Shown: positions 20,927 through 29,504 of the stretch, in pieces | Layout of the letters: each line of letters starts with the position of its first letter | Numbering within the stretch: position 1 is the stretch's first letter | Virus record (IMG/VR): IMGVR_UViG_3300030061_001034 | Location: 1-30,364 of that record | Strand: one strand, 5' to 3' | Length of the DNA: 30,364 nt | DNA from: a virus | Position numbers and translations under genes: made by a program | Notes under the pieces: generated by a model | Seen by the model: only the letters and a program-made list of their open reading frames with translations | Told to the model about the DNA's origin: nothing | The model's database searches: none

Positions 20927-23020
20927 ATGGCAGAAAAGATAGCATTAGAATTAGACGTACAAACAGGTAAAGCTGTTAGTAATTTAGGTGATTTAGAAAA
21001 AGCAACTAAACAACTAAATAAAACTATAGATAAGTCTGAAAAAGAAACACAGACTTTACAGCAACAGTTTGACTCTTTAAATAAAGAAATAGAGGAAGCT
21101 CCCGTAAATATACGGGCAATGAATAAGCAAATTCAACAGTATCAAGCAATAGCCTTAGAAGCAGGAAGGACTTCACCTTTAGGAAAAGATGCAATTAGAA
21201 AAGCAGCTGCCTTAAAAGATAGATACATCGATATTCAAAACGAAGTTAATAGACTTGCAAATGACGGAGTTAAACTTCAGGCGGCTTTAGATATTGGAAC
21301 AACTGTCGTAGCAGGGTTTACAGCTTTTCAGGGTGTTATGGCTTTGAGTGGTGTTGAGAGTGAAGAGTTAAGAGAAACAATGGTTAAGTTACAAGGCGCT
21401 CAGTCTGTCTTAATGGGTGTTGAAACGTTAAGAAAGAATTTAGAGAAAGAAAGTACTATTATTCTCGTTGCTAAAAACACAGCAGAAAAAGCAAACCTTG
21501 CACTTGTAAAAGCAACTACAATAGCAAACAAAGCCTTAGGACTTTCGACAGACGCTACAACAAAGTCGTTTAAATTAATGAGAGGAGCTTTAATAGCTAC
21601 GGGAATAGGTGCTATTATTGTGTTGATAGGAACTTTAATTGCTAACTGGGATAAGGTCACTAAGGCTTTAAGTAGTACAACAGCAGCACAAGAAGCATAT
21701 AACGAAGCGTCAGCAAAAGCAATTGACAGCATTGGAAAAGAGTTAGACGCTGCTGACAAATTACAAAAAGTTTTAAAAGACGATACAAAAACGAGAGAGG
21801 AAAAAGTTCAAGCGGTTAAAGATTTACAAGAAGAGTACCCTGGATTATTAGACAACGTTGATGCTGAGAAAGACGGATTAATTGCAGTTAGTGAACAACT
21901 AACTAAAAACATTGAATTAATAATGATTAAGGCGCAATTAGAAGCGTTGGCAGAATTAAGACAGGAGAAAACAAAAGAGAATTTAAAATTAGAATTAGAA
22001 GCTCAAACTGGAGTTAATGTTGGTATAATGGACCATATTGCAACTTTACAACTTAGTATGACTGCTCAAGAAATGGCTGACGCAAAAACCGCCAATAGTG
22101 TTGAAGAAAATAAAAAGTTTATTGATAGTATTGATGATATGGTTGAAGCCTTAGAGGCTAAAAAGAAAGCATCACTTGAAGGAGGGTCAAGTGACGCAGA
22201 AGAGGCTAAAAAAGAAGCAGATAGATTAAAAGAATTAGAAAAGCAAAAAAAGGAAGCAACTAAAAAAGAAGCAAAAAGACTTAAAGAAATAGCAGCAGAG
22301 GAGAAAAAAGCAGCAGCCGAAAAAGCAAAAATGCAAAAACTTGCAGACGACTTAATGCTTACAGCGAGAAAAGAGATAAACAAAAGAAGAGTAATAGAGG
22401 AAATAGAAACAAATAATAAATTAAAAGAGGAAGAAAAATCTACACTTGAAACATTATCGGGATTTTATAAAGCTTATTACGATAAACAAAGAGAAGACGC
22501 AAAAAAAGAGTTAGAGAGACAAATAGCTTTAGAAGATGCAAAGTTGAGTTTGGCTGCTGACGGAGTAGGTGCTTTAATTAACTTAACAACAGCGTTTGCA
22601 AAAGATAACGAGAAGAGTCAAAAGAGAGCCTTTGAAATAAATAAAAGATTACAAATTGCACAGGCAATTATTCAAACTTATCAAGGTGCAAATGCTATCT
22701 TTGCTGCTCGTGCTGCAAGTCCAGAAACTATATTATTTCCCGCAGCTCCTTTTATAGCGGCAGGGATTGCAGTTGCTAACGGATTAGCAAACGTTGCTAC
22801 AATAAGTAAACAACAGTTTCAGAGCGGAAATCCTGGAGGTGGTGGAAATCAAGCTCCTGACTTTTCGGGTGGTGCAGGTAGTGCGCCTCAATTGTCGCCA
22901 GTTACAAATACGAGTACAATAGTACCACAAGAACCGACTCAAGTTTTCGTGACTGAGACGGATATTACTAACACACAAAATCAAGTGAATGTCATACAAG
23001 GACAAGCAACACTTAGTTAA
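20927..23020 (+). CDS. tape measure protein
   Basis: The 697-aa product has the composition of a tape measure. A long charged N-terminal coiled coil (ALELDVQTGKAVSNLGDLEK, then QTLQQQFDSLNKEIEEAP) leads to a hydrophobic segment (LIATGIGAIIVLIGTLIANW, about 222-241), a Lys/Glu/Ala helix (KEADRLKELEKQKKEATKKE, about 425-480), and a second hydrophobic region (FPAAPFIAAGIAVANGLANV). The Gly/Gln-rich end is flexible. It sets tail length. It is short, consistent with a small siphovirus. It follows the fibre gene rather than the chaperone genes, an unusual order. Its frame ends in a Gln/Val-rich tail. Confidence 0.8.
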   Translation: MAEKIALELDVQTGKAVSNLGDLEKATKQLNKTIDKSEKETQTLQQQFDSLNKEIEEAPVNIRAMNKQIQQYQAIALEAGRTSPLGKDAIRKAAALKDRYIDIQNEVNRLANDGVKLQAALDIGTTVVAGFTAFQGVMALSGVESEELRETMVKLQGAQSVLMGVETLRKNLEKESTIILVAKNTAEKANLALVKATTIANKALGLSTDATTKSFKLMRGALIATGIGAIIVLIGTLIANWDKVTKALSSTTAAQEAYNEASAKAIDSIGKELDAADKLQKVLKDDTKTREEKVQAVKDLQEEYPGLLDNVDAEKDGLIAVSEQLTKNIELIMIKAQLEALAELRQEKTKENLKLELEAQTGVNVGIMDHIATLQLSMTAQEMADAKTANSVEENKKFIDSIDDMVEALEAKKKASLEGGSSDAEEAKKEADRLKELEKQKKEATKKEAKRLKEIAAEEKKAAAEKAKMQKLADDLMLTARKEINKRRVIEEIETNNKLKEEEKSTLETLSGFYKAYYDKQREDAKKELERQIALEDAKLSLAADGVGALINLTTAFAKDNEKSQKRAFEINKRLQIAQAIIQTYQGANAIFAARAASPETILFPAAPFIAAGIAVANGLANVATISKQQFQSGNPGGGGNQAPDFSGGAGSAPQLSPVTNTSTIVPQEPTQVFVTETDITNTQNQVNVIQGQATLS

Positions 23021-23030
23021 AATTTATATT

Positions 23031-24194
23031 ATGGAAAAAAGCGAATTATTAGAATTAATTATTGACGAGGAAGATGAGTCAGGAGTTGACTATATAGCAT
23101 TGGTTGACAGTCCTGCAATTGAGTCAAATTGGATGGCATTTCAAAAACATCAGTTTGAAGAAACGTTTAACGACTATCCTGAGTCAGCGTCTAACAACGC
23201 AAAGAAAGCACTTAGATGGATTGACGAACATAAAGACGAAATAAACTGCAATTTTACAAGGGTTGGACTTTCAAGAGCCAATCAATTAAAAAATAAAAAT
23301 AATATCAGTTGGGAAACTATCGGTCGTATGGCATCTTTTAACAGACATAAAAAAAACGCTGAAGTTGACAAAGAATATAAAGACACACCTTGGAGAGACT
23401 GCGGTTATTTGGCCTGGCTTTTATGGGGTGGAACTTCAGGTGTTAACTGGGCGATTGATAAAATGAAAACAAAAGACAAATACAATGAAGCTTTTTCAAT
23501 TCAAGACGAAGAGAAAAGAATTGTAAGTGGTTACTTTATGAAAGCTGATTTACCTATTATCAGACTAAATGATAAAAACGAAAAATATTACGTTGTATTT
23601 CGTAGAGAGACAATTGAGAAAATAGTTAATAAATTCTTTAAGAACGGTCTAAACGCTAACGTCAATTTAATGCACGATAACAACTTACAGACAAAAGGTG
23701 TTTATGTTATAGAGTCATTAATAATAGATTCTAAACGAGGAACAAAAGCTCCTGAAGGTTTTGAAGACGCACCTGACGGAAGTTGGTTCGGTTCAATGAG
23801 AGTAGAAAACGATGAGGTTTGGCAAATGGTAAAAGACGGAACGTTCAAAGGATTTTCAGTTGAGGGTATGTTCGGACAAGATAAGACAGTTAAATACCCA
23901 ACTAACTTAATTAAAAAGATTAGAGAGGTAGTTAAGAAATATAAAAAGAAAAAAAACAATTTCGTTTCTATGTTAGTAGATGAGAACCACGCTATAATTA
24001 ACGACAGACTTGCTTATAGTACAAAAGAAAAAGCTGAAGAAATGGCTTTAAGTCTAAACTGCGAGGGTTATCATACACACGAATATGAAGGTAAGACTTG
24101 GTATATGCCTTGTGAAAGTCATTCAGAAATTTTATATGACGAAAAATGTCCAAAAGGATATAAAAAGAAAAACGGTAAATGTGTTAAAATTTAA
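23031..24194 (+). CDS. XkdF-like prohead protease with extra modules
   Basis: I start at ATG 23031 (MEKSELLELIIDEEDESGVD), behind an AAAATTTATATT leader; an in-frame ATG 42 bases upstream lies inside the tape measure gene. VDYIALVDSPAIESNWMAF opens an XkdF-type domain. Residues about 50-146 form a separate module (NNAKKALRWIDEH, RMASFNRHKKN, PWRDCGYLAWLLWGGTSGV). The peptidase-like part follows (RRETIEKIV, NLMHDN with the likely catalytic His, GSWFGSMRV, GTFKGFSVEG with the likely Ser). The C-terminus holds CEGYHTHEYEGKTWYMPCES and a CPKGYKKKNGKCV tail. Predicted role: scaffold/capsid maturation. Confidence 0.7.
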   Translation: MEKSELLELIIDEEDESGVDYIALVDSPAIESNWMAFQKHQFEETFNDYPESASNNAKKALRWIDEHKDEINCNFTRVGLSRANQLKNKNNISWETIGRMASFNRHKKNAEVDKEYKDTPWRDCGYLAWLLWGGTSGVNWAIDKMKTKDKYNEAFSIQDEEKRIVSGYFMKADLPIIRLNDKNEKYYVVFRRETIEKIVNKFFKNGLNANVNLMHDNNLQTKGVYVIESLIIDSKRGTKAPEGFEDAPDGSWFGSMRVENDEVWQMVKDGTFKGFSVEGMFGQDKTVKYPTNLIKKIREVVKKYKKKKNNFVSMLVDENHAIINDRLAYSTKEKAEEMALSLNCEGYHTHEYEGKTWYMPCESHSEILYDEKCPKGYKKKNGKCVKI

Positions 24195-24226
24195 AATAAA
24201 TAACATTTACGTTCAAAAATTAAATT

Positions 24227-24240
24227 ATTTGTTATATATA
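24227..24240 (+). promoter_or_regulatory. 14-mer ATTTGTTATATATA shared by two structural gene leaders
   Basis: This exact 14-mer occurs 38 bases before the scaffold gene and also at 14984-14997 before the tail chaperone. The TTTG in it could be the 3' half of a -7 element, with transcription starting shortly after, but the upstream element here is unclear. No gene lies in 24195-24264. Confidence 0.4.
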
Positions 24241-24264
24241 CTTAATATATAAAAAAGTTTTATT

Positions 24265-24948
24265 ATGAATGAATTAAAAGAATTGTTTAACGACATCAAA
24301 AGCATTTTCAAAAACGAAGGCGTTGAAGTTGAAACAGAATCTAACATTCAGACAGAAACCACCGAAACGGAACAAACGGAAGTAAGCGAGGAGGCTGTAG
24401 AGTCTACGACTGAAAAGTTTGAAGACGTAGTACTTGCAGACGGAACAGTCGCTCAAATTGAGCCTGAAGTAGTTGTAGGTGCTGCTGTTGTAGTTGAGGC
24501 AGAGGGAGAACTTTTACCTGCTCCAGACGGAGAACACGAACTTTCAGACGGTCGTAAGATTGTTACAGAAGCTGGTGTTATCGTTGAGGTTATGGAGGTA
24601 GAAGAAGAAGAAGCTCCTGAGGTTGAAGCTGAAGAGGAAGAGGAAGAAGAAATGTCAACACCTTTGTCTGAGTCTCAAGAAAGAGAAGCAAAGAAAATTA
24701 TTGAGAGTATTGTTACAGAAAGAGTTTTCGGAATGGAAGCTACACTTTCTGAAGAGTTCAACGAACTTAAAAACGACATTACTAACCTTAAGGAATCTTT
24801 CGCTAAACTTTTAGAGCTAACCGAAAAGCTTTTAGTCGAGCCAACAAAAGACGCTGTAAAGAAAAGAAATTCAGCGTTTAAAGCATTTAAAAAAGACACT
24901 AAAAAAGATATAATTAGTGTTTTAAAATCAAAAAAAATTATTAACTAA
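24265..24948 (+). CDS. acidic scaffold-like protein
   Basis: The 227-aa product starts with a short helix (MNELKELFNDIKSIFKNEGV), continues with a Glu/Thr-rich segment, two DG-x-x-type beta repeats (VLADGTVAQIEPEVVVGAAV and GEHELSDGRKIVTEAGVIVE), an extreme poly-Glu tract (about residues 117-130), and a long coiled coil (REAKKIIESIVTERVFGMEA and onward) ending in a basic Lys-rich tail. Acidic coiled-coil proteins just upstream of the capsid gene are usually scaffolds that shape the prohead and are removed by the protease. The basic C-terminus may bind the capsid protein. Confidence 0.75.
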   Translation: MNELKELFNDIKSIFKNEGVEVETESNIQTETTETEQTEVSEEAVESTTEKFEDVVLADGTVAQIEPEVVVGAAVVVEAEGELLPAPDGEHELSDGRKIVTEAGVIVEVMEVEEEEAPEVEAEEEEEEEMSTPLSESQEREAKKIIESIVTERVFGMEATLSEEFNELKNDITNLKESFAKLLELTEKLLVEPTKDAVKKRNSAFKAFKKDTKKDIISVLKSKKIIN

Positions 24949-24962
24949 AAAAAAATTGAATT

Positions 24963-25904
24963 ATGAGTTTTGATGTAAGTGCGCTTCCAGCGTATACAGA
25001 ACAGAACGCAATGGACATTATAGTAGCGTCTGTTGCAAAAGGTAGATTAGCTGAATATGCTAATATACAAGACGGTGTGAAAGGGCCGACCACAATTAAC
25101 ATTTTAGATACTGACGTTGTTTTTCAAGCAGACGGATGTTCAAGAAGTGCAAGTGGTACGACTACCTTAACACAAAGAACAATCACTCCTGGAGCTGTTG
25201 CAGTTCACGAGGATTTATGTATGACTGATTTAGCTGCTAAATATACAGCAGTTATGTTGAAACAAGGTCTTACTAACGAAAAAGAAGAAGTTCCTTTTGA
25301 AGAGATTTATTTCGCTCAAAAGATTGCTAAAGTTCAAGACGCTTTAGGTAAAGCATACTGGCAAGGAGACACCGCTTCAGGTGCTGCTAACTTAAGCAAG
25401 TTTGACGGATTAGATAAACAAATTTTAGCGGCAGGAACTGCTATCAACGGTAACCCTTCAGGGATTACTACAGGTACAGGATATACTTCAGCTAATATTA
25501 TTAGCATCCTTTTAGGAATGGCTGAATTAACTCCTGAAGCTATTGCAGGAGCAGACGATTTAAAATTGTTTGTTGCGCCTGCTCAGTTTTTATCTTACCA
25601 AAGAGCATTAGCTGACGGAAACTATTTCCATTATGTATCTGAAGGACAGACACAATCTATGCCTTTAATCGGTTTCCCAAATATTGAAGTTGTTTCAGAC
25701 CCAGGTCTAACTCAATCAAATAACAACATCTATTTAATGAGAGCGTCTAACGTTTTTATTGGTGTTGATTTACCAGACGAAGAGGCTAACGATGTGAGAA
25801 GTTGGTACGATGACAATGATAGAATATATAAAGTAACAATGGCTTTCAGAACAGGTGTGAACGTTGCGTTCCCTGACGAGATTGTTAGATTTGCTTTAGT
25901 ATAA
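24963..25904 (+). CDS. major capsid protein (HK97-fold candidate)
   Basis: The 313-aa product (MSFDVSALPAYTEQNAMDII and onward) is the size of HK97-type capsid proteins and matches my memory of Bacteroidota phage capsid proteins (ANIQDGVKGPTTINILDTDV, then AVHEDLCMTDLAAKYTAVML and FRTGVNVAFPDEIVRFALV at the end). It follows the scaffold gene by 14 bases and is closed by an intrinsic terminator at 25916, consistent with high-level expression. An unusual point is the absence of a long N-terminal delta domain, the role of which the separate scaffold would take. Confidence 0.85.
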   Translation: MSFDVSALPAYTEQNAMDIIVASVAKGRLAEYANIQDGVKGPTTINILDTDVVFQADGCSRSASGTTTLTQRTITPGAVAVHEDLCMTDLAAKYTAVMLKQGLTNEKEEVPFEEIYFAQKIAKVQDALGKAYWQGDTASGAANLSKFDGLDKQILAAGTAINGNPSGITTGTGYTSANIISILLGMAELTPEAIAGADDLKLFVAPAQFLSYQRALADGNYFHYVSEGQTQSMPLIGFPNIEVVSDPGLTQSNNNIYLMRASNVFIGVDLPDEEANDVRSWYDDNDRIYKVTMAFRTGVNVAFPDEIVRFALV

Positions 25905-25915
25905 GAATAAGAATT

Positions 25916-25940
25916 AAGGGAGTGTAAAAGCTCCCTTTTA
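25916..25940 (+). terminator. intrinsic terminator after the capsid gene
   Basis: AGGGAG pairs with CTCCCT (GGGAG 25918-25922 with CTCCC 25931-25935) around an A-rich loop, followed by TTTTATT. The T tract is short, so it may be partial. Confidence 0.7.
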
Positions 25941-25950
25941 TTAACCCAAT

Positions 25951-25967
25951 TGTTTGATTATCAAACA
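25951..25967. repeat. perfect 8-bp inverted repeat (TGTTTGAT-T-ATCAAACA)
   Basis: The 17-base palindrome lies between the capsid terminator and the next start, with flanks that extend the RNA stem to about 11 pairs (including one G-U). It could be a protein-binding site or an RNA hairpin protecting or regulating the downstream mRNA. No function can be assigned. Confidence 0.55.
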
Positions 25968-25986
25968 GTTATAAAAAAAATTAATT

Positions 25987-26502
25987 ATGAGTTGTCCATT
26001 AGCCACAGGATTTTCCAGAGATTGCTCCGATTCAATCGGCGGCATCGAAGAGATTCTTATATCAGAAAGGGATAATGTAACAGCGTTTACTTTAGCAAAC
26101 CACGAAATCACCGCCATCACTCAGGCAGGTGCTACAAACTTTTATAAGTACAATCTTAAAAAAGAATCAGGTTCGTTAACTTCAACGTCTACCATTGACC
26201 CTGTAGGTGGAACATCATTTTATGATAATGTTGCCGCCTTTACAATAAATAAATTATCAGCTGTTAAATCTAACGAGTTAAAACTTGCTATTTTAGCAAG
26301 AGTTTTCGTAATTGTTAAAGACAATAACGGAGTATACTGGTCGTTAGGAGCAGACGCTTTTGCTGAAGGTTCTTCACTTGTTGCACAAACGGGTCAAGCT
26401 TTCGGAGATGCTAATCAGTACCAAATTGAAATTACTGATAAGTCAAAATTACCTTGTTACGCTGTACAAGCGTCAGTTGTAGCAGGTTTAACTATTGCAT
26501 AA
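25987..26502 (+). CDS. probable major tail (tube) protein
   Basis: The 171-aa product begins MSCPLATGFSRDCSDSIGGIE, a Cys-containing N-terminus I associate with Bacteroidota phage tail-tube-like proteins, and is beta-rich throughout (GATNFYKYNLKKESGSLTST, then KLAILARVFVIVKDNNGVYW). It has its own terminator (26523) like the capsid gene, which fits an abundant virion protein. The assignment to tail tube rather than head decoration is uncertain, and its location among head genes allows either. Confidence 0.55.
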   Translation: MSCPLATGFSRDCSDSIGGIEEILISERDNVTAFTLANHEITAITQAGATNFYKYNLKKESGSLTSTSTIDPVGGTSFYDNVAAFTINKLSAVKSNELKLAILARVFVIVKDNNGVYWSLGADAFAEGSSLVAQTGQAFGDANQYQIEITDKSKLPCYAVQASVVAGLTIA

Positions 26503-26522
26503 TAGTTCTTTGTTGTTTGGAA

Positions 26523-26556
26523 GAGGGGATGTTTTAAGTAGCATCTCCTTTTTTTT
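26523..26556 (+). terminator. intrinsic terminator after the tail-tube-like gene
   Basis: GGGGATG (26525-26531) pairs with CATCTCC (26542-26548), one G-U pair, around TTTTAAGTAG, followed by eight T. Strong. Confidence 0.85.
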
Positions 26557-26569
26557 AAAAAATTAAGTT

Positions 26570-26707
26570 ATGATAAAAAAAGAATTTTTAGGTCACACAT
26601 TATTTATAAAAGGCTTTCAAGTTGAAGTTAAAGAAGAGAATATAAAACTACTGAAACAACTTGGTGCTGAACACATTTTTGAAGAAAAGAAAAAGTCTAA
26701 AAAATGA
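26570..26707 (+). CDS. small hypothetical protein (45 aa) in the head module
   Basis: The product MIKKEFLGHTLFIKGFQVEV (first 20 residues) with a helix (NIKLLKQLGAEHIFEEKKKS) resembles short proteins found next to head genes in Bacteroidota phages. The start follows the terminator A-rich leader, and its TGA overlaps the next ATG. A small structural or assembly role is inferred. Confidence 0.55.
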   Translation: MIKKEFLGHTLFIKGFQVEVKEENIKLLKQLGAEHIFEEKKKSKK

Positions 26708-27105
26708 TAGTGTTAAATAAGAACCAAACTACTAATTTTGTAGCAACACTTTACGAGCTGAGTACTTTAACAAATCCGAATTATTTGTTTAAATTTACAA
26801 GCGACCAAACTAAAGTAAGTTACTACACAATAATGACAGACATAAGCACCAATAAGACTCGTTATAATGAGTTTAATTTTATTGAAGGTGTGAACGATGC
26901 TGTTAATGGTAGTTTAATCCTTGGAAAAGGAGGTTTTTATTCTTATGAAGTTTATGAGCAAGTTAGCTCTACAAACTTAGACCCGTCAGGGTTAACAAAA
27001 GTAGAAGAGGGAAAAATTAAGTTATTAGATAGCACTTACACTCCGTCTTATACACAACACACAAATGCAACAAATACTAACGTAGTTTACAACCCTTCAT
27101 TATGA
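26704..27105 (+). CDS. putative virion protein (133 aa)
   Basis: A beta-rich protein starting MIVLNKNQTTNFVATLYELS, with TNPNYLFKFTSDQTKVSYY and a repeated GGFYSYEVYEQ strand region, ending in a Thr/Asn-rich tail. Short beta-sandwich proteins like this occur beside portals and may be head fibres or decoration proteins; this is inference. It is coupled to both neighbours by start/stop overlaps. Confidence 0.55.
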   Translation: MIVLNKNQTTNFVATLYELSTLTNPNYLFKFTSDQTKVSYYTIMTDISTNKTRYNEFNFIEGVNDAVNGSLILGKGGFYSYEVYEQVSSTNLDPSGLTKVEEGKIKLLDSTYTPSYTQHTNATNTNVVYNPSL

Positions 27106-28952
27106 GCGTAAAATTATTACCATTAGATTTTGGAGGTTATGAGCTACCTCAATTTAAAGAATCAAAGAAAGGCGACTGGTATGAATACGGAACAGAGCGA
27201 CCTTATAAAAATACATATCCTGATTACTTAACTAAGTTATACAACGAAAGCTCTAAGCATAATCAAATAATCAACTCTAAGGTTAAGTTTATAGTCGGTC
27301 AAGGGTTTAGTATAGAGGGCAATTTATCGTTTAAAGAGAGAGCTTATATTGATGGTTTCTTAAGGATGCCAAACGAAGACGAAAACTTAGACGACTTACT
27401 AACTAAATTAGCAAAGGATAAAAAAGTTTATGGAGGTTTTGCTTTACAGGTAAGAATGTCTAAAAATGGTAAGATTGCAGCAGTTAATCATATCGACTTT
27501 TGTGATATTCGTTGCGGTGTTGAAAATAATCTTTATTACTATACTGACGATTGGTCGGCAAGAAACCCACAAAATAACGAAGATTTTAAAGTATTAATGC
27601 AGTTCCCTTATGACGATACTGCAAAGAGTGAGGTTGACTACTTAATTTATTATAAAGAATATAGACCAGACGTAGGAGTTTATCCTTTGCCTGACTACGT
27701 TTCAGCAATACCTTATTTAGAGTCTGACGCACAGATTGCAAACTTTACGCTTTGTAATATATCTAACAACCTGAGTTCTGGCTATATAATTAGTTTTTCT
27801 AATGGTCAACCAACAGAGGAGGAGATGTCTGAAATTGAAAGACGATTTAAGAATTACGCTACAGGTCCTGACAATGCAGGAAAGCCTCTTTTATCTTTTA
27901 CAGACCAGGCTTCAGACCATCCTCAAATAATGCCTATTCCAGTTAACGGACAGGATGAGAGATTTATAAACTTAAACAACCAAATAAGAGAAGAAATATT
28001 CACAGCTCACGGAATAACGAGTCCTAAACTATTTGGTATAAAAGACAGTTCAGGATTAGGAAACAACGCTGACGAGATAGCAGTAGCAAGTCAGTTGTAT
28101 CAAAACTTACAAATAGACCCTGAGCAAAAGATATTTAACGAGTTAATTAACTCAATACTTAATTTTAACGGTGTTGTAGGTTCGCCTGTTCACATTGTTA
28201 AGATTGAGCCAGTACAAAGACAATTCTCAGAACAAACGGTTGTTAATGTAATGACACCTGACGAGATTAGAGAGAAGATAGGATTAGCACCTTTAGAAGT
28301 AGGGCAACAAGTGCAAATGAATAGTAGCGAAGATGAGATTATTCTAAGTCAATTAAAAGACACAGGTTACAACGAAACAGAGTTAGAGGTGTTAGACACC
28401 TATATTAACCCTATAACGTCTTTAGAAGACGCTAAAATGTATGAGGAGCAGATAAGAAATGAGTCTTTCGCTATAACAACAGTATTAAACGAGTTAGAAA
28501 AAGACGTTTTAAGTCTATTAATTAAGACACCTGACTTACCTATTACTGAATTAAGCAAAGGATTAAACGTTCCAATAAGTGATATTAGCGAAGCGGTATC
28601 TAACTTAGTTGACGCAAAAGCCTTAGACAAAGAATTTAAGCCAACAGCAGACGCAAAAGAAACAATACAAAAACCGAAAGAAGAGATTTTTATCGTTTAT
28701 CAGTATATTGAAAGACCAGACGCACCGCCACTAAAGACAGAAAGTAGACCTTTTTGCAGAAAAATGATGTTATTAGCAACAACTAAACGTTATACACTAC
28801 AACAATTAGAATTGTTAACTAACGATTTTGGTCAAACAGGAATATCAATTTTTACTAAAAGAGGTGGTTGGTATAATAACCCAGAGACAGGAAAGACGAC
28901 TCCGTTTTGTAGACACATTTGGCAACAACAAGTAGTAAGATTAAAAAGATAA
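27102..28952 (+). CDS. portal protein with C-terminal wHTH-like and MuF-like extensions
   Basis: The first ~440 residues form a portal: PYKNTYPDYLTKLYNESSKH, VKFIVGQGFSIEG, AKDKKVYGGFALQV, NHIDFCDIRCG, and the late NNQIREEIFTAHGITSPKLF typical of portal clip/stem regions. Residues about 462-510 (LEKDVLSLLIKTPDLPITEL, LNVPISDISEAVSNLVDAKA) form a winged-helix-like domain, and about 540-615 contain RPDAPPLKTESRPFCRKMML and TPFCRHIWQQQ, Cys/His motifs like the C-terminus of Mu F-type minor head proteins. The protein forms the dodecameric DNA channel. The extra domains are unusual. It overlaps the upstream gene by 4 bases. Confidence 0.8.
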   Translation: MSVKLLPLDFGGYELPQFKESKKGDWYEYGTERPYKNTYPDYLTKLYNESSKHNQIINSKVKFIVGQGFSIEGNLSFKERAYIDGFLRMPNEDENLDDLLTKLAKDKKVYGGFALQVRMSKNGKIAAVNHIDFCDIRCGVENNLYYYTDDWSARNPQNNEDFKVLMQFPYDDTAKSEVDYLIYYKEYRPDVGVYPLPDYVSAIPYLESDAQIANFTLCNISNNLSSGYIISFSNGQPTEEEMSEIERRFKNYATGPDNAGKPLLSFTDQASDHPQIMPIPVNGQDERFINLNNQIREEIFTAHGITSPKLFGIKDSSGLGNNADEIAVASQLYQNLQIDPEQKIFNELINSILNFNGVVGSPVHIVKIEPVQRQFSEQTVVNVMTPDEIREKIGLAPLEVGQQVQMNSSEDEIILSQLKDTGYNETELEVLDTYINPITSLEDAKMYEEQIRNESFAITTVLNELEKDVLSLLIKTPDLPITELSKGLNVPISDISEAVSNLVDAKALDKEFKPTADAKETIQKPKEEIFIVYQYIERPDAPPLKTESRPFCRKMMLLATTKRYTLQQLELLTNDFGQTGISIFTKRGGWYNNPETGKTTPFCRHIWQQQVVRLKR

Positions 28953-28955
28953 ATT

Positions 28956-29504
28956 ATGGCAGTTTTATTCATATCAGAAGCATACGTTAAGAACACAACT
29001 TTAATAGACGAAAATGTCGATATGAGGTTGATTTTACCGTCAATAAGAGACTGTCAGGAGTTAAGAATCCATCCAATATTAGGGACTCCTTTATATGACG
29101 ATTTAAAAGCAAAGATAACTGCAGGAACGTTAAACTCTGACGAGACTAATTTATTAGACAACTATATTGCTCCCGCAATGGGTCAATGGACTCTTTATGA
29201 GTGTTCAACGTCTATGTTGTTTAAATATAGAAATAAGTCAGTAGCAACAAAATCGAGTGAAAACAGTCAGCCTATAAGCTACCAAGATTTACAGTTTTTG
29301 CGTGATGAGTGGAAGAACAAAGCAGAAGAAAGAGAAGCAAGACTAATTAACTTTTTATGTGACAACGATAACTTATTCCCTAAATATAAAGAACATTCAG
29401 ACGATTTAAATCCGAGAAAGACAGCGTTTCAAACAAGTTACTATTTAGGTTCAGCAGGTTCTTCATATTGTTGGAGAGATGAATACAATAACTCTAAAAA
29501 ATGA
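28956..29504 (+). CDS. head-tail connector/adaptor-like protein
   Basis: The 182-aa product starts MAVLFISEAYVKNTTLIDEN, with IRDCQELRIHPILGTPLYDD and a helical C-terminal half (RDEWKNKAEEREARLINFLC), resembling the DUF6712-type adaptor proteins of Bacteroidota phages that sit under the portal. It follows the portal by 3 bases and its stop overlaps the next ATG. The assignment rests on context and remembered motif. Confidence 0.65.
   Translation: MAVLFISEAYVKNTTLIDENVDMRLILPSIRDCQELRIHPILGTPLYDDLKAKITAGTLNSDETNLLDNYIAPAMGQWTLYECSTSMLFKYRNKSVATKSSENSQPISYQDLQFLRDEWKNKAEEREARLINFLCDNDNLFPKYKEHSDDLNPRKTAFQTSYYLGSAGSSYCWRDEYNNSKK

Noticed and set aside
22989-23030. Upstream start for the protease
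   Set aside because: Inside the tape measure gene; 23031 has the typical leader and gives the expected N-terminus.
24623-24814. 63-codon + strand ORF in the acidic scaffold gene
   Set aside because: Alternative frame of the GAA-rich tract; Lys/Arg-rich composition is an artefact.
62-28630. Reverse-strand ORFs of 60-130 codons (for example 1349-1615, 6810-7196, 21400-21759, 22066-22383)
   Set aside because: Each lies fully inside a better-supported + strand gene, lacks A-rich start leaders and shows low-complexity Ser/Phe/Leu composition expected from antisense of Lys/Glu-rich coding DNA.
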